A DNA stretch of 64,000 bases from Bacteroidales bacterium (GCA_029983675.1 JASBYY010000001.1:77549-141548), one strand, 5' to 3'. Shown: positions 18,371 to 28,347, counted from the first letter of the stretch. The notes: a model not told the origin generated them from the sequence alone. Numbers and translations are program-made.

Positions 18371-21300
18371 ATGAAAAAACGCTGGTTTATTGCCTTGATG
18401 TTGTCGCTGATGGCTGCAACGGGGTTTGCTCAAACACATTTTCCAACGGAAAAGGATGCTTTTTTGCGCGGACTCAATGATTATCTTGTGTCTAACTCAA
18501 CCAAAGCGGAAGCAGAGGCGGTGGCGGCACTGACCAACGATTTTTCAAGTTGTTGGAACACGGCATACGGCACTGCCGATGCCACGTTAGTGATGGAACT
18601 TTGCGAACGTGCCGTAGCGCGTCCCGATGCCAAGACTTATACAGGGATTCGGGCTTTTGTTGAAGTGCTGACAGCATTGCCACATTCTGGAATGACACCG
18701 AATGATATTCATAGATGGTTGATTCATACCAAGGTGCGGCATGAGAAATCCATGTCGAAGTTTGCTTCTTACATGGAATCGTGCCGTGATTTGTTCAAAT
18801 ATGGCGTGTTGGCAGGAAGGGGCAATTCCAAATGGGTGGTGCGAAAAGCAAGCTATGGCTTTCCGTCAGAAAACTCGTTTGATCTTGGCGTGGGAAGTGG
18901 CACATTGGTACTGCTCACGCAAAATGACAGCTCTTTGGTTCGCGACACAAGAGGCGTGTATCATTTCGATACGCATACTTGGGAGGGAGAAGGTGGAAAA
19001 GCAGACTGGTCGCGCTTCAATATTGCTGAAAATGAGGTGTATGCCGTGTTTCCCGATCATTATCGCATCGACCTTTCAAAGTCGGAATATGTCGTTGATT
19101 CGGTATGGTTCTACAATAAGAAATACTACGAAAAGCCTATTTTAAGCCGATTTGAAGACAAGGTGTCGAACTCCAAGCCAAATGAAAAAACATCATATCC
19201 AGCATCGCATCCGTACAGTGCCCATTACCGCATCGAAAACATGTTTTTGCACGTGAATTTTGAAGGCGGCATCGGCATGGTGGGCAAACGCATGGAGGTT
19301 TTTGGCGACCAAGGCCGTAAAGCCAGGTTCACATTCGTCAGAAACCACAAGCCGATGGCTTCGGTGCAGGCTGTACGCATGGTGCTGAACGATGATTTTT
19401 TAGTCTCCAACAGCTGCCACGCAAGCATTTACATGTATGACACTGCCAGCGGACGAAATACAGTGGATTCCATCTATCACAACGACTTGGGGTTTCGCTA
19501 CGATAACAATAAGCACAATCTGGTCTTATACCGGTCGGAAAGCGGTTTTGGCGATGGGCCATTCCACGATTCGTTTCACAAGATGGATATTTTCCTGGAA
19601 GCGGCTTATTGGGATTTGAAATCCGACCTCATTGAATTTCGGCGAATGGAAGGGGCCAGCACGACCAGCGAAGGCGAATTGGTTTCGACCAATTATTTCC
19701 GTAAATCGGATTACGTTCATTTACAAAGTCTTGACGGTCAGCATCCTATGGTGCGGATCGAGAAGTATTTAGCGGATTATGGCAATCCGGATCATCCAAA
19801 CCGTTTTAATGTCAACGACTTGGCCTTGTATCTGCAATATCCATTGGAACAAGTGATTAGCATGGTGCTGCGTCTGCAGTCCGAGGGCTATGTGGAATAT
19901 AATCAGGAAGATAAATCGGTTGACGTGATGCAACGTTTCTACGATGTCATTGAGTCGAACCGCGAAAACATTGACTTTGATGTGTTCAAGATTCGCACGG
20001 TGACCACCAACCGTCAGCCCAACCTGCGCCTCGACATGAAAACCAATGATTTGATTGTGCACGGCATCACCAATCCCGTTGAGGGAATAGAAGGAGCTTC
20101 CATCATTTTGAGCGATAGGAAACGGGTCGTTATCTTGCCCGACAATGCCAGAATCACCTTGAAAAAAGACCGTAACTTCCGCTTTTCAGGAGGTGTCATG
20201 GCAGGTATGCTGGAGTTTTTTACCAAGGATTGCCTGTTCTACTACGATGATTTCTATATCAAGATGTCGCAAGTCGATTCGCTGCGTATGTATGCCCGTG
20301 AGAATGGCAAGGTCTATCCTGTCGAGGGCACATTGGAGCGTTTGCAGGGACGTTTGATGATAGATAAGGGCGACAACAAGTCGAGCAAGGAAGACTATGC
20401 GGAGTACCCGATTTTTTATAGCGACTATGATTCGTACAAGTTTTACCGGCATATCAACGGCGGCGTGTTCGACCCGCATCTTGAAAATGACACGGCAATG
20501 GATGCTGATAAGTTGGACGGTAAGTTCTATTATTTGCTCAATCCGTTTGTGGCCGACAGCCTGAACGATATTGCCATGAAGCATGTGCAGTTTGACGGCA
20601 AACTCGTATCGGGAGGCATTTTCCCCGACATCGCCGAACCGCTTGCCGTAATGGATGACCATTCTTTGGGTTTTGAACATCAAATCGGAATTTCGACGGA
20701 GGCTTCCTATCCCATGTTTGGCGATAAAGGACGGTTTCACGATCACGTGCATCTTTCCGAAGACGGTTTCTATGGCAACGGGAAACTCGACTATCAGACC
20801 GCTGACTTTACATCCGACCGTTTCATGTTTTATTTGGATTCCGTCACAGCTACCACCAAGGTGTTCAAGATGCGTGAATCGGCTTCGGGTGTGAGTTTTC
20901 CAACCGCCTCGTGTGATGTGCTCGACATGAAATGGGAGGTGAACAAGCCGCAGTTGACGACTCGCACCCTCGAAAATCCGATTGCACTGTACGACAGCAC
21001 TTTGTTCAAGGGTGTCACCTATCTATCGCCCGATGGTTATGCTGCCGATGGCACCCTGACGTTTGGCCCCACAAAGTTTGACTCGCGGTATTTCGACTTT
21101 GGCTACCATTCTTTCGTGGCTGATTCGGCTGACTTCACGCTGTACTCCGATGCCACTGAAGCCTTTCTTGCCACAAACTACAAGGTTTCTGTGAATTTTG
21201 ATACGCAAAAGGTGCGTTACGACTATCTTGATAGGAAGAGCAACCTCGCATTCCCTTTCAACCAATACTTGTGCACGTTGAAAGAAGCCGAATGGGACAT

Positions 21301-22897
21301 GCAGAGCAACAACATTCATGTGTATAGTTCCGGAGGTGCTTTCGATGCCTATACAAATGCAAAAACCATGGAGGAGCTGTTAGCCGTGAGGTCGGGAGCG
21401 TCGAAGTTTATTTCATCGCATCCAGAGCAGGATTCATTGGAGTTTTATTGCACCGATGCCGATTACGACATGAACACCTATAACATTCATGCCCATGAGG
21501 TGAAAATCATACGAGTGGCCGATGCCGCAGTATTTCCTTCCGATGGCAATGTGAATATCAGTCAGGATGCGGAAATCGGACAACTGACGTATGCGTCGAT
21601 ATTGGCCGATACAGCCAACCGTTACCATTTGTTCAAAGATGCAACGGTCGCCATACGGGGCAGAAAGAACTACAAAGCTTCGGGCATCATGGATTATGTG
21701 GCGGAGGATGGAGTCACGACGCCGATAATTTTCGACACCATAGCACCGGTTGACGGTGTGACCATGGGGGTGGCCCATATTGCCGATACGGCGGAGTTTC
21801 TGTTGAGTCCTCAGTTTGGATTTGCCGGTAGGGTGACAGCGGATTCCCGTGAGCAATACTGCCGTTACGAAGGCGATTTTAGGATGATTCATTCATGTGA
21901 TGAAAATCACAACTGGTTTGCCTCGACAGCATCGGTCAATCCTTCAGATGTGAAAATTCCCGTTGTGATGGAAAAGATCAATGCCAAGCAGCCTCGGTTG
22001 TGCAACGGATTGTATTGCGAAAATAACGCAGGAAGTCGTTTTTCCGCCTCCATGATGGCGACATCTTCAACCGATGTGCTTCCAGTCGTGCCTGTCAACG
22101 GCATGTTGTCATACGATTCCGTTCAGGCGCGTTTCCTCGTGGTGGATGAAAGCAAGCCCGACACCTATATCGAACTTTCTGACCGCTGCACGGTAAAGGG
22201 AAACGGTACGTTTGACCTTGGTTTTGAAACAGGGCTGGCAGGTTTCGTGTGCAACGGCAGCTATACCGACTATCCGGGCGACACCCTCATGCTTGAGGTG
22301 TTGAATATCTTCAGTGCGCCGATTTTCGATGATAAAATCATGGCGGATATTGCGGAAGTCTATGCCAATGTGGAAGGCGAGTCTATAGATTTGACAGCAA
22401 CGAATTATGTGTCGTATTTGCGTTCTCAACGTACCGATAAGGAAGCCGATGCTTTGAAAAAGGATATTGAATTGGAAGGTTATCCAAGTATCAAATCGAG
22501 CGATTTATACAATCAAACCTTGGTCATTCCATCATTGACCATGGTGTGGAACAATCGCCTGAATGCCTTCGTCTCTGTAGGAAAAATCGGTATCGGAAAC
22601 ATCGGAAAGAATGTGGTCAATAAGTATGTGGACGGTTGCGTGGTGTTCGACCGCCGTTTGGGCAACATTACCTATTTCCTGCAAAACGACATGTTTATGA
22701 CCTATTTGAGTTACAATTGTGGTGACCGCCAGTTGCAGATCCATGCCACTTGGGGCGATGTCAATATTCGCTTATCCGACATGAAGGAGAAAAACCGTAC
22801 CTTGTCGCGGGACGACGATACTTTTAATTATGTGGTGACCCCCTACGAGGCACTGACCAACTTCCTGTCCATACTCCGAAGGGCTGGGGTGCGTTGA
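18371..22897 (+). CDS. very large secreted protein of unknown function
   Basis: A 1508-residue protein with a signal peptide (residues 1-20, cleaved after ATGFAQ) and no later membrane segment. After a helical region (about 25-170) the rest is dominated by short beta-strand repeats of the type YDS-x-FKGxxYLSPDGYxADGTLTF and xxFxGKLVSGGIFPDI, suggesting stacked beta-solenoid-like sheets. A winged-helix-like stretch (NDLALYLQYPLEQVISMVLRLQSEGYVEY, about residues 475-505) is embedded. There is no C-terminal Por tail. It lies between prmA and dnaN and seems to be a conserved Bacteroidetes protein family; I know of no function. A role in envelope assembly is only a guess from its size and location. 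Confidence 0.75.
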   Translation: MKKRWFIALMLSLMAATGFAQTHFPTEKDAFLRGLNDYLVSNSTKAEAEAVAALTNDFSSCWNTAYGTADATLVMELCERAVARPDAKTYTGIRAFVEVLTALPHSGMTPNDIHRWLIHTKVRHEKSMSKFASYMESCRDLFKYGVLAGRGNSKWVVRKASYGFPSENSFDLGVGSGTLVLLTQNDSSLVRDTRGVYHFDTHTWEGEGGKADWSRFNIAENEVYAVFPDHYRIDLSKSEYVVDSVWFYNKKYYEKPILSRFEDKVSNSKPNEKTSYPASHPYSAHYRIENMFLHVNFEGGIGMVGKRMEVFGDQGRKARFTFVRNHKPMASVQAVRMVLNDDFLVSNSCHASIYMYDTASGRNTVDSIYHNDLGFRYDNNKHNLVLYRSESGFGDGPFHDSFHKMDIFLEAAYWDLKSDLIEFRRMEGASTTSEGELVSTNYFRKSDYVHLQSLDGQHPMVRIEKYLADYGNPDHPNRFNVNDLALYLQYPLEQVISMVLRLQSEGYVEYNQEDKSVDVMQRFYDVIESNRENIDFDVFKIRTVTTNRQPNLRLDMKTNDLIVHGITNPVEGIEGASIILSDRKRVVILPDNARITLKKDRNFRFSGGVMAGMLEFFTKDCLFYYDDFYIKMSQVDSLRMYARENGKVYPVEGTLERLQGRLMIDKGDNKSSKEDYAEYPIFYSDYDSYKFYRHINGGVFDPHLENDTAMDADKLDGKFYYLLNPFVADSLNDIAMKHVQFDGKLVSGGIFPDIAEPLAVMDDHSLGFEHQIGISTEASYPMFGDKGRFHDHVHLSEDGFYGNGKLDYQTADFTSDRFMFYLDSVTATTKVFKMRESASGVSFPTASCDVLDMKWEVNKPQLTTRTLENPIALYDSTLFKGVTYLSPDGYAADGTLTFGPTKFDSRYFDFGYHSFVADSADFTLYSDATEAFLATNYKVSVNFDTQKVRYDYLDRKSNLAFPFNQYLCTLKEAEWDMQSNNIHVYSSGGAFDAYTNAKTMEELLAVRSGASKFISSHPEQDSLEFYCTDADYDMNTYNIHAHEVKIIRVADAAVFPSDGNVNISQDAEIGQLTYASILADTANRYHLFKDATVAIRGRKNYKASGIMDYVAEDGVTTPIIFDTIAPVDGVTMGVAHIADTAEFLLSPQFGFAGRVTADSREQYCRYEGDFRMIHSCDENHNWFASTASVNPSDVKIPVVMEKINAKQPRLCNGLYCENNAGSRFSASMMATSSTDVLPVVPVNGMLSYDSVQARFLVVDESKPDTYIELSDRCTVKGNGTFDLGFETGLAGFVCNGSYTDYPGDTLMLEVLNIFSAPIFDDKIMADIAEVYANVEGESIDLTATNYVSYLRSQRTDKEADALKKDIELEGYPSIKSSDLYNQTLVIPSLTMVWNNRLNAFVSVGKIGIGNIGKNVVNKYVDGCVVFDRRLGNITYFLQNDMFMTYLSYNCGDRQLQIHATWGDVNIRLSDMKEKNRTLSRDDDTFNYVVTPYEALTNFLSILRRAGVR

Positions 22898-23015
22898 GAA
22901 TGAGCCTGCCGTAACGGGAGGATAAAAAAATGTTATTTTTGGGAGTGTAAGGCGGAATTTTGTATTTTTACACCCTCAAAGTGTATGATAAGTAAATAAG
23001 TAAAACTGTATTGAT

Positions 23016-24149
23016 ATGAAGTTTATAGTATCCAGCGCAAAGTTGCTGAAAAACCTGCAAGCCTTGAATGGTGTCATTGGGACAAACAACACGCTTCCCA
23101 TCTTGGATGATTTTCTTTTCAAAATCAAAGACAATGTGCTTAGAATCACGGTTTCCGACCTCGAAACGACCATGTCGGTCACCCTTCAGCCTGATTTGGT
23201 GGAAGGAGAGGGTGAAGTGACCATACCGGCAAGAATCCTTGTCGATATTATGAAGATGCTTCCCGACGTTCCGGTCACGCTTTCGATAGCTGAAGATACG
23301 CTGGCTGTTGAATTGGTGGCGGGCGAAGGACACTACAAACTTGTCGGGCACAAGAGTGAAGAATTTCCGCAGATGCCCGTCATGGAAGATACCACGGCGT
23401 TTGATATGCCGGCCGATATGCTTGCTGCGGGATTTGAAAAGACTGTCTTTGCCACGGGTAATGACGAAATTCGTCCCATCATGTCGGGTGTGCTGCTTGA
23501 GATGCGATCCGACAACGTGACTTTTGTGGCTACCGACGCCCATAAACTTGTGCGTTACAGAAGAACCACCGATAAGCCTTTTGAAGGTGGTGAAGCATCG
23601 TTTATCATGCCACGCAAGCCTATCAACCAGTTGAAAGCCATTCTCGCCACCATGGCCGACGAACCGGTTAATGTGGCTTTTAACAAAACCAATGCCTCAT
23701 TTGTCTTTGGCGACTACACCTTGGTGTGCCGTCTCATCGAAGGACGTTATCCGAACTATGAAGCGGTCATCCCCACCAATAACCCGAACCAGCTTACCAT
23801 TGACCGTGTGCAGTTTTTAAGCGCCATACGCCGTGTCGCCGTGTTCTCAAGCAAAGCTACGCATCAGGTGCGTTTCAAGATTGCGGGACAAGAAATCATG
23901 CTGACGGCAGAAGATATCGACTTTTACAACGAAGCCAAGGAGCGTCTGACTTGCAGCTATTCGGGCGATGATATCGAAATCGGCTTTAACTCGCGCTTTT
24001 TCCAGGAAATGCTTGCCAATCTCAATACCAAGGAAGTGAAACTCGAAATGTCGGCACCCAACCGCGCCGGTATCATCACTCCGGTTGACAACCCGAACGA
24101 AGGTGAAGACATTTTGATGCTGCTTATGCCCGTCATGCTGAATCAGTAA
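23016..24149 (+). CDS. dnaN: DNA polymerase III beta subunit (sliding clamp)
   Basis: A 377-residue processivity clamp. The three-domain structure shows through MKFIVSSAKLLKNLQALNGV, TLPILDDFLF at the N-terminus, FEKTVFATGNDEIRPIMSGVLLE in the middle domain, and the C-terminal LMPVMLNQ, equivalent to the hydrophobic-pocket end of other clamps. A -7-like TATTTTTG lies at 22934-22941. Monocistronic: a terminator follows at 24213-24236. Confidence 0.97.
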   Translation: MKFIVSSAKLLKNLQALNGVIGTNNTLPILDDFLFKIKDNVLRITVSDLETTMSVTLQPDLVEGEGEVTIPARILVDIMKMLPDVPVTLSIAEDTLAVELVAGEGHYKLVGHKSEEFPQMPVMEDTTAFDMPADMLAAGFEKTVFATGNDEIRPIMSGVLLEMRSDNVTFVATDAHKLVRYRRTTDKPFEGGEASFIMPRKPINQLKAILATMADEPVNVAFNKTNASFVFGDYTLVCRLIEGRYPNYEAVIPTNNPNQLTIDRVQFLSAIRRVAVFSSKATHQVRFKIAGQEIMLTAEDIDFYNEAKERLTCSYSGDDIEIGFNSRFFQEMLANLNTKEVKLEMSAPNRAGIITPVDNPNEGEDILMLLMPVMLNQ

Positions 24150-24212
24150 CGATAATAATATTCATCCTTGGCCATAGTGTTGCTAATGGTGAAGTCTACT
24201 TTTTTTTATGGT

Positions 24213-24236
24213 AAGGCTCTCAAACGAGAGCCTTTT
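24213..24236 (+). terminator. rho-independent terminator after dnaN
   Basis: Perfect 9-bp stem AAGGCTCTC / GAGAGCCTT with an AAAC loop, ending in a T run (CCTTTTCC). Confidence 0.75.
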
Positions 24237-24247
24237 CCTATGGTGTC

Positions 24248-24280
24248 AAAAAAACGAGGGCGGTCATGGCCGCCCTCGTT
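24248..24280 (-). terminator. rho-independent terminator after pckA
   Basis: An 11-bp GC-rich stem AACGAGGGCGG / CCGCCCTCGTT with a 6-nt loop. On the minus strand it is followed by a run of about seven T, about 40 nt beyond the pckA stop. Confidence 0.8.
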
Positions 24281-24318
24281 AGCATGATGTTTGACCGGCC
24301 ATAAAGCCTAAAAAACTA

Positions 24319-25941
24319 TTAGAGTTTTGGTCCGGCATTGACCAAAGCCTTACCAGCTTCGTTTTCAGTGAATTTCTGGAAATTGTCGATAAAGCGTTTG
24401 CTGAGGTCTTTTGCCTTTTCTTCCCATGTATTTTTGTCAGTGTAGGTGTCGCGTGGGTCGAGGATCTTTGTGTCAACTCCGGGGAGGCTTGTAGGAACCT
24501 TGAAGTCAAAATAAGGGATTGTCTTGGTGGGCGCATTGTCGATGGAGCCGTCCAAGATGGCATCGATGATGCCGCGTGTGTCCTTAATGGAAATGCGTTT
24601 GCCGGTTCCGTTCCAGCCGGTATTGACCAAGTAGGCTTTGGCACCAACCTTTTCCATTTTCTTCACCAGTTCTTCGGCATATTTTGTAGGATGCAGACTC
24701 AGGAACGCCGCACCGAAGCAAGCCGAGAAAGTCGGAGTGGGTTCGGTGATGCCGCGTTCGGTGCCGGCCAGTTTGGCCGTGAAGCCCGACAGGAAGTAGT
24801 ATTTTGTTTGTTCGGGGGTCAGTATGGAAACTGGAGGCAGCACGCCGAAAGCATCCGCCGAAAGGAAGATGACTTTTTGGGCATCGGGAGCTTTCGAGAT
24901 CGGCTTCACGATGTTTTCAATATGGTAGATGGGGTAGGAGACACGTGTGTTTTCGGTCACGCTCTTGTCGGTGAAGTCGATTTTGCCGTTGGCATCGACC
25001 GTGACGTTTTCGAGCAGGGCATCGCGTTTGATGGCATTGTAAATGTCGGGTTCGCTATCCTTGTCCAAATTAATGACCTTTGCATAGCAGCCGCCTTCAA
25101 AGTTGAAGATGCCGTCATCGTCCCAGCCGTGTTCATCGTCGCCGATCAAAGCACGTTTCGGGTCGGTGGAAAGCGTGGTCTTTCCCGTTCCGGACAGACC
25201 GAAAAAAATAGCCGTCTCGCCCTTTTCGTTCGTGTTGGCGGAGCAGTGCATGGCAGCCATGCCTTTCAAAGGCAACAGGTAGTTCATGATGGAGAACATG
25301 CCTTTTTTCATTTCGCCGCCATACCAGGTGTTCAGGATAACCTGCTCCTGTGAAGTCAGGTTGAAGACCACGGCGGTTTCAGAGTTGATGCCCAGTTCTT
25401 TGTAATTGTCCACCTTGGCTTTAGAAGCAGTGTAAACCACAAAGTCAGGTTTGCCGAAGTCGGCAAGTTCCTGTTCTGTCGGGCGGATGAACATGTTCTT
25501 CACGAAATGCGCCTGCCAAGCCACTTCCATGATGAAACGGATTTTCAGTCGGGTGTTTTTGTTGGCGCCCGCGAAACCATCCATCACATAGAGTTTCTTT
25601 CCAGATAGCTCGTTAGTGGCCAATTGCTTGAGTTGCTTCCAGGTGTCGGGAGTGACGGGTTTGTTGTCGTTCTTGTATTTATCAGAAGTCCACCATACCG
25701 TATCACGGCTCACATCGTCCATGACGAAGTACTTGTCCTTGGGTGAACGTCCGGTGTAGATGCCGGTCATCACATTGACGGCTCCCAGCTCGGTCATGAC
25801 ACCTTTGTCGTAGCCTGTCAGCGAGGGGGCCATTTCGTCGTTGAACAACTGGTCATAAGATGGATTGTAGTAAATCTCTTTAACGTCGTTAATTCCATAG
25901 GAAGCTAATGCTTCTCTAATTTCTGCGATGCTTTTTGCCAT
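24319..25941 (-). CDS. pckA: phosphoenolpyruvate carboxykinase (ATP)
   Basis: About 540 residues. In Bacteroidales this enzyme mainly fixes CO2 onto PEP to make oxaloacetate and ATP in the route to succinate. Motifs: the kinase loop GLSGTGKTTLS, GDDEHGW, ADAFGVLPPVS and TGRSPKDKY. The start at 25941 (MAKSIAEIRE) gives the usual length; 53 further codons upstream are open but overlap the neighbouring gene and the -7-like TAACTTTG (complement of 25968-25975). Single-gene transcription unit. Confidence 0.95.
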   Translation of the reverse strand: MAKSIAEIREALASYGINDVKEIYYNPSYDQLFNDEMAPSLTGYDKGVMTELGAVNVMTGIYTGRSPKDKYFVMDDVSRDTVWWTSDKYKNDNKPVTPDTWKQLKQLATNELSGKKLYVMDGFAGANKNTRLKIRFIMEVAWQAHFVKNMFIRPTEQELADFGKPDFVVYTASKAKVDNYKELGINSETAVVFNLTSQEQVILNTWYGGEMKKGMFSIMNYLLPLKGMAAMHCSANTNEKGETAIFFGLSGTGKTTLSTDPKRALIGDDEHGWDDDGIFNFEGGCYAKVINLDKDSEPDIYNAIKRDALLENVTVDANGKIDFTDKSVTENTRVSYPIYHIENIVKPISKAPDAQKVIFLSADAFGVLPPVSILTPEQTKYYFLSGFTAKLAGTERGITEPTPTFSACFGAAFLSLHPTKYAEELVKKMEKVGAKAYLVNTGWNGTGKRISIKDTRGIIDAILDGSIDNAPTKTIPYFDFKVPTSLPGVDTKILDPRDTYTDKNTWEEKAKDLSKRFIDNFQKFTENEAGKALVNAGPKL

Positions 25942-26074
25942 GTTTGAATTGTTTTGATAATGATTTGCAAAGTTATGGTTTTTATTTGAATAGGAGTTGT
26001 TTTCAATAGATATTACATGATTTCCTCTGATGTCACGCATCTGAACCTTTCGCTTCTGTTTTTTTTGGCTACAA

Positions 26075-26701
26075 TCATCTCTGGATGATCTTGTCCACAC
26101 CTATCCGGAGGTCTTGCTCGCGATACTGTTCTTCGGCAAAATATCCCACTGAAAGATGAACCACAATGCCCTCATTGTTGACATAAAACTTGGTGGGGGT
26201 GGCTGCAAGGTTGATGCGTGCGGCATCCTTTGGATCGATTAGATAAACATTACTGTATTCAGTCGTCAGTTTCCAAACGTATTCTTCGACTTTTTTCTTG
26301 TTGTCGGCGTTGTCTTCGACAAGGCAGATGACACGAATATCTTCCATTTCACCTTCCAAATCACGCAGCATGCCTGGCAGGACTTTCTCCACCTCCTCAG
26401 CCCCGTATGAACCGTCGTAGGTGCTAAAAATCAGGATGGATCCTTCTTTCATGAGTTTGTTCAGGCGGATGCTTTTTCCGTTCCAGTCTTTAACCTTGAT
26501 GCTGGGCATGCGTTTTCCGAGCGTGTTATGCTGGAGGTCTTCGGTGATTCTTTGCGAAATGGCACGGCTTTCATCTTCGGTCGGATGGGTGATTCCCTTG
26601 TAATAGGCTGCGTAGTCCACTGGGATGATGCAGTCGTTTGACCGGTTGCACGACAGACAAAATACTACGAAAAACATCACTAAGCGCAAGGCTGTTCTCA
26701 T
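26075..26701 (-). CDS. redoxin-like lipoprotein without CxxC
   Basis: About 208 residues. A lipobox (FCLSC, Cys near residue 18) predicts envelope anchoring. The mature part resembles a TlpA/AhpC-type thioredoxin fold: MPSIKVKDWNGKSIRLNKLMKEGSIL, then ATPTKFYVNNEGIVV with the cis-Pro. The active-site CxxC is replaced by a STYDGSYG segment, so ordinary disulfide exchange is unlikely. It could be a binding or sensor protein. Start at 26701 keeps the signal peptide; the frame is open to 26740. Confidence 0.7.
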   Translation of the reverse strand: MRTALRLVMFFVVFCLSCNRSNDCIIPVDYAAYYKGITHPTEDESRAISQRITEDLQHNTLGKRMPSIKVKDWNGKSIRLNKLMKEGSILIFSTYDGSYGAEEVEKVLPGMLRDLEGEMEDIRVICLVEDNADNKKKVEEYVWKLTTEYSNVYLIDPKDAARINLAATPTKFYVNNEGIVVHLSVGYFAEEQYREQDLRIGVDKIIQR

Positions 26702-26799
26702 GGGCATTGGTTTGGCTGACAAAATTAGTGATTTTTTCATTGTAAACAGGAATGCAGTGCTTCCAAAATGTTATCTTTGCAAATGAAAAACAGAATGTC

Positions 26800-27555
26800 A
26801 TGAAAAAATTTTTCTTTTTCGCGCTATTGCTTGTCATATTCCTGCCCATGCCTGCCCAAGTCAAGGTGGGGGCGGGGGCCTTGCATCAACCCGAAGGCTT
26901 TCCTACGTTGAATGTCACATCAAGTTTTGGTGTTCCTTTTTGGATTTATATCGACGAAGTGCAGCAGACTGATAATCCGGTGGCTTCCATTTGCTTGCAG
27001 AATCTTCCGGTCGGCGATTTATATGTGCGTGTTGAGTTAGACAATCAGGACCATAACAGCATTGGCCGTTTTGTCACGATAAACGACCGAAGTATCTATC
27101 TGTCTATTGTCCGGCAAGGTGCACTCTATGGTTTACAGACTGGTTTTTCAGGTGTTCATCCGCAATTCATGCAACCTCTTGTGGTAAATGAACCTCCCAA
27201 GCCGCCGCATCCTGTTCCGGGAGGATTGCAGCCCGTGAGTCACTGCATGAATGATGTTGATTTTAGTGAGGCATTGCATCTTATTCAGAAAGAATCCTTT
27301 GACAGTTCGCGTCTTTCCATAGCCAAACAGGTTGCTTCTTCCAACCAGCTGTGTGTCAGACAAATTATTGAGATTTGCCAGAAATTTTCATTTGAGAGTA
27401 ACAGATTGGAGTTTGCCAAATACGCCTACGCCTTTTGTTCTGAACGGGACAAGTATTACATGGTAAACAAAGCTTTTAGCTATGAATCTTCAAAACGGGA
27501 ACTGGATGCTTTTATTAAACCCAATTCGATCATTAGGATTCGTAATGATTTTTGA
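26800..27555 (+). CDS. secreted DUF4476 domain protein, end derived from a repeat
   Basis: About 251 residues with a signal peptide (MKKFFFFALLLVIFLPMPAQ). The C-terminal part has the DUF4476 pattern of small helical repeats: FSEALHLIQKESFDSSRLSI, then CVRQIIEICQKFSFESNRLE and AYAFCSERDKYYMVNKAFSY. Function unknown. The -7-like TATCTTTG at 26772-26779 favours the ATG at 26800. The last 12 codons (KPNSIIRIRNDF) and the stop lie in the 190-bp element copy 2, which inserted at the very end of the gene and supplied a new C-terminus. Confidence 0.75.
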   Translation: MKKFFFFALLLVIFLPMPAQVKVGAGALHQPEGFPTLNVTSSFGVPFWIYIDEVQQTDNPVASICLQNLPVGDLYVRVELDNQDHNSIGRFVTINDRSIYLSIVRQGALYGLQTGFSGVHPQFMQPLVVNEPPKPPHPVPGGLQPVSHCMNDVDFSEALHLIQKESFDSSRLSIAKQVASSNQLCVRQIIEICQKFSFESNRLEFAKYAYAFCSERDKYYMVNKAFSYESSKRELDAFIKPNSIIRIRNDF

Positions 27556-27706
27556 TGGATTTACGAATAGAATTCGTTTTTCTTTTCGTGAAGCATAGCG
27601 GGCTATGGAAACGAAAAGAAGGACGAAAGATGCCGAAAAGACGCAAAAATCATCGAACAGCAATGAAAAACCACATTCAAGCGTTCTAATGACCGATTTG
27701 GGTTAA
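27517..27706. repeat. 190-bp MITE-like element, copy 2
   Basis: Nearly identical to 454-643 over its entire length, with the same terminal inverted repeats and internal hairpin. The flanking sequences are unrelated to those of copy 1, so the 190-bp unit itself is what is repeated. Its left end is translated as the tail of the DUF4476 protein. Confidence 0.8.
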
Positions 27707-27736
27707 AGGCTTGTAATAGGACCCTATTTAAATAAC

Positions 27737-27760
27737 AAAAGACCGCAATTGCGGCCTTTT
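27737..27760. terminator. bidirectional terminator
   Basis: Hairpin AAAAGACCGC / GCGGCCTTTT with loop AATT and one mismatch, A-rich on one side and T-rich on the other. It is placed between the convergent DUF4476 gene and the barrel gene ending at 27781. Confidence 0.7.
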
Positions 27761-27780
27761 GTCCAGTTGTTAAGGTTCGA

Positions 27781-28248
27781 TTAGAACATATAACGGATGC
27801 CTAAACCGGCACTATATCCCAAACCGTCGTGATAGTATTCACTTCTGTCAGTAAGAAACCACATCGGGCGAACGTCTAGTGAAAGTTGCAGAGGAATAGG
27901 AAATACGTAATCGAGACCGATTTGACCTCCGACAGCTGCGGCTAGTTTGCTGTTGTGGTTGCTCCAAGAGTAGAAACCTGTCTGGGCAGCAGGCCCAACA
28001 TACCAGCCGAGTTTGTCAACAATGTTCCAATGCCATTGATAAGCACCGGTTAAGCAGAAGTAATGCCATCCGCTGTTGTCGAAAATGCCGTCCAGGCCGA
28101 GGTCGAATTCTAAACGATTGGCATCGCTCAAGTTGTACTGCCACGATAGTTCGCTTCCGTTTCCGAAACGGATACCCAGATTCGATTGGGCTTGAACACC
28201 AAGACTGATTGCAAAAACGGCAATCAAAATAATCAAAACTTTTTTCAT
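27781..28248 (-). CDS. small outer membrane beta-barrel protein
   Basis: A 155-residue protein with a signal peptide (cleaved after GVQAQ, residue 21). Alternating strands rich in Gly, Tyr and Trp (LGIRFGNGSELSWQYNL, LGWYVGPAAQTGFYSW, IGLDYVFPIPLQLSLDVRP) and the terminal aromatic in YSAGLGIRYMF are typical of an eight-strand outer-membrane barrel. Function unknown. Monocistronic. Confidence 0.78.
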   Translation of the reverse strand: MKKVLIILIAVFAISLGVQAQSNLGIRFGNGSELSWQYNLSDANRLEFDLGLDGIFDNSGWHYFCLTGAYQWHWNIVDKLGWYVGPAAQTGFYSWSNHNSKLAAAVGGQIGLDYVFPIPLQLSLDVRPMWFLTDRSEYYHDGLGYSAGLGIRYMF

Positions 28249-28347
28249 AGTTAATGTGTTGTTGCTTATTAGCGTTTGTTAGTTGTCATTCTTTGGGTAA
28301 AAATATACAGAACAACGTTTTTTTCATTATAATATTGGCCTTTCAAC

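Noticed and set aside
25942..26100. N-terminal extension of PckA
   Set aside because: It overlaps the neighbouring gene and a -7-like box, and would exceed the normal length of the family.
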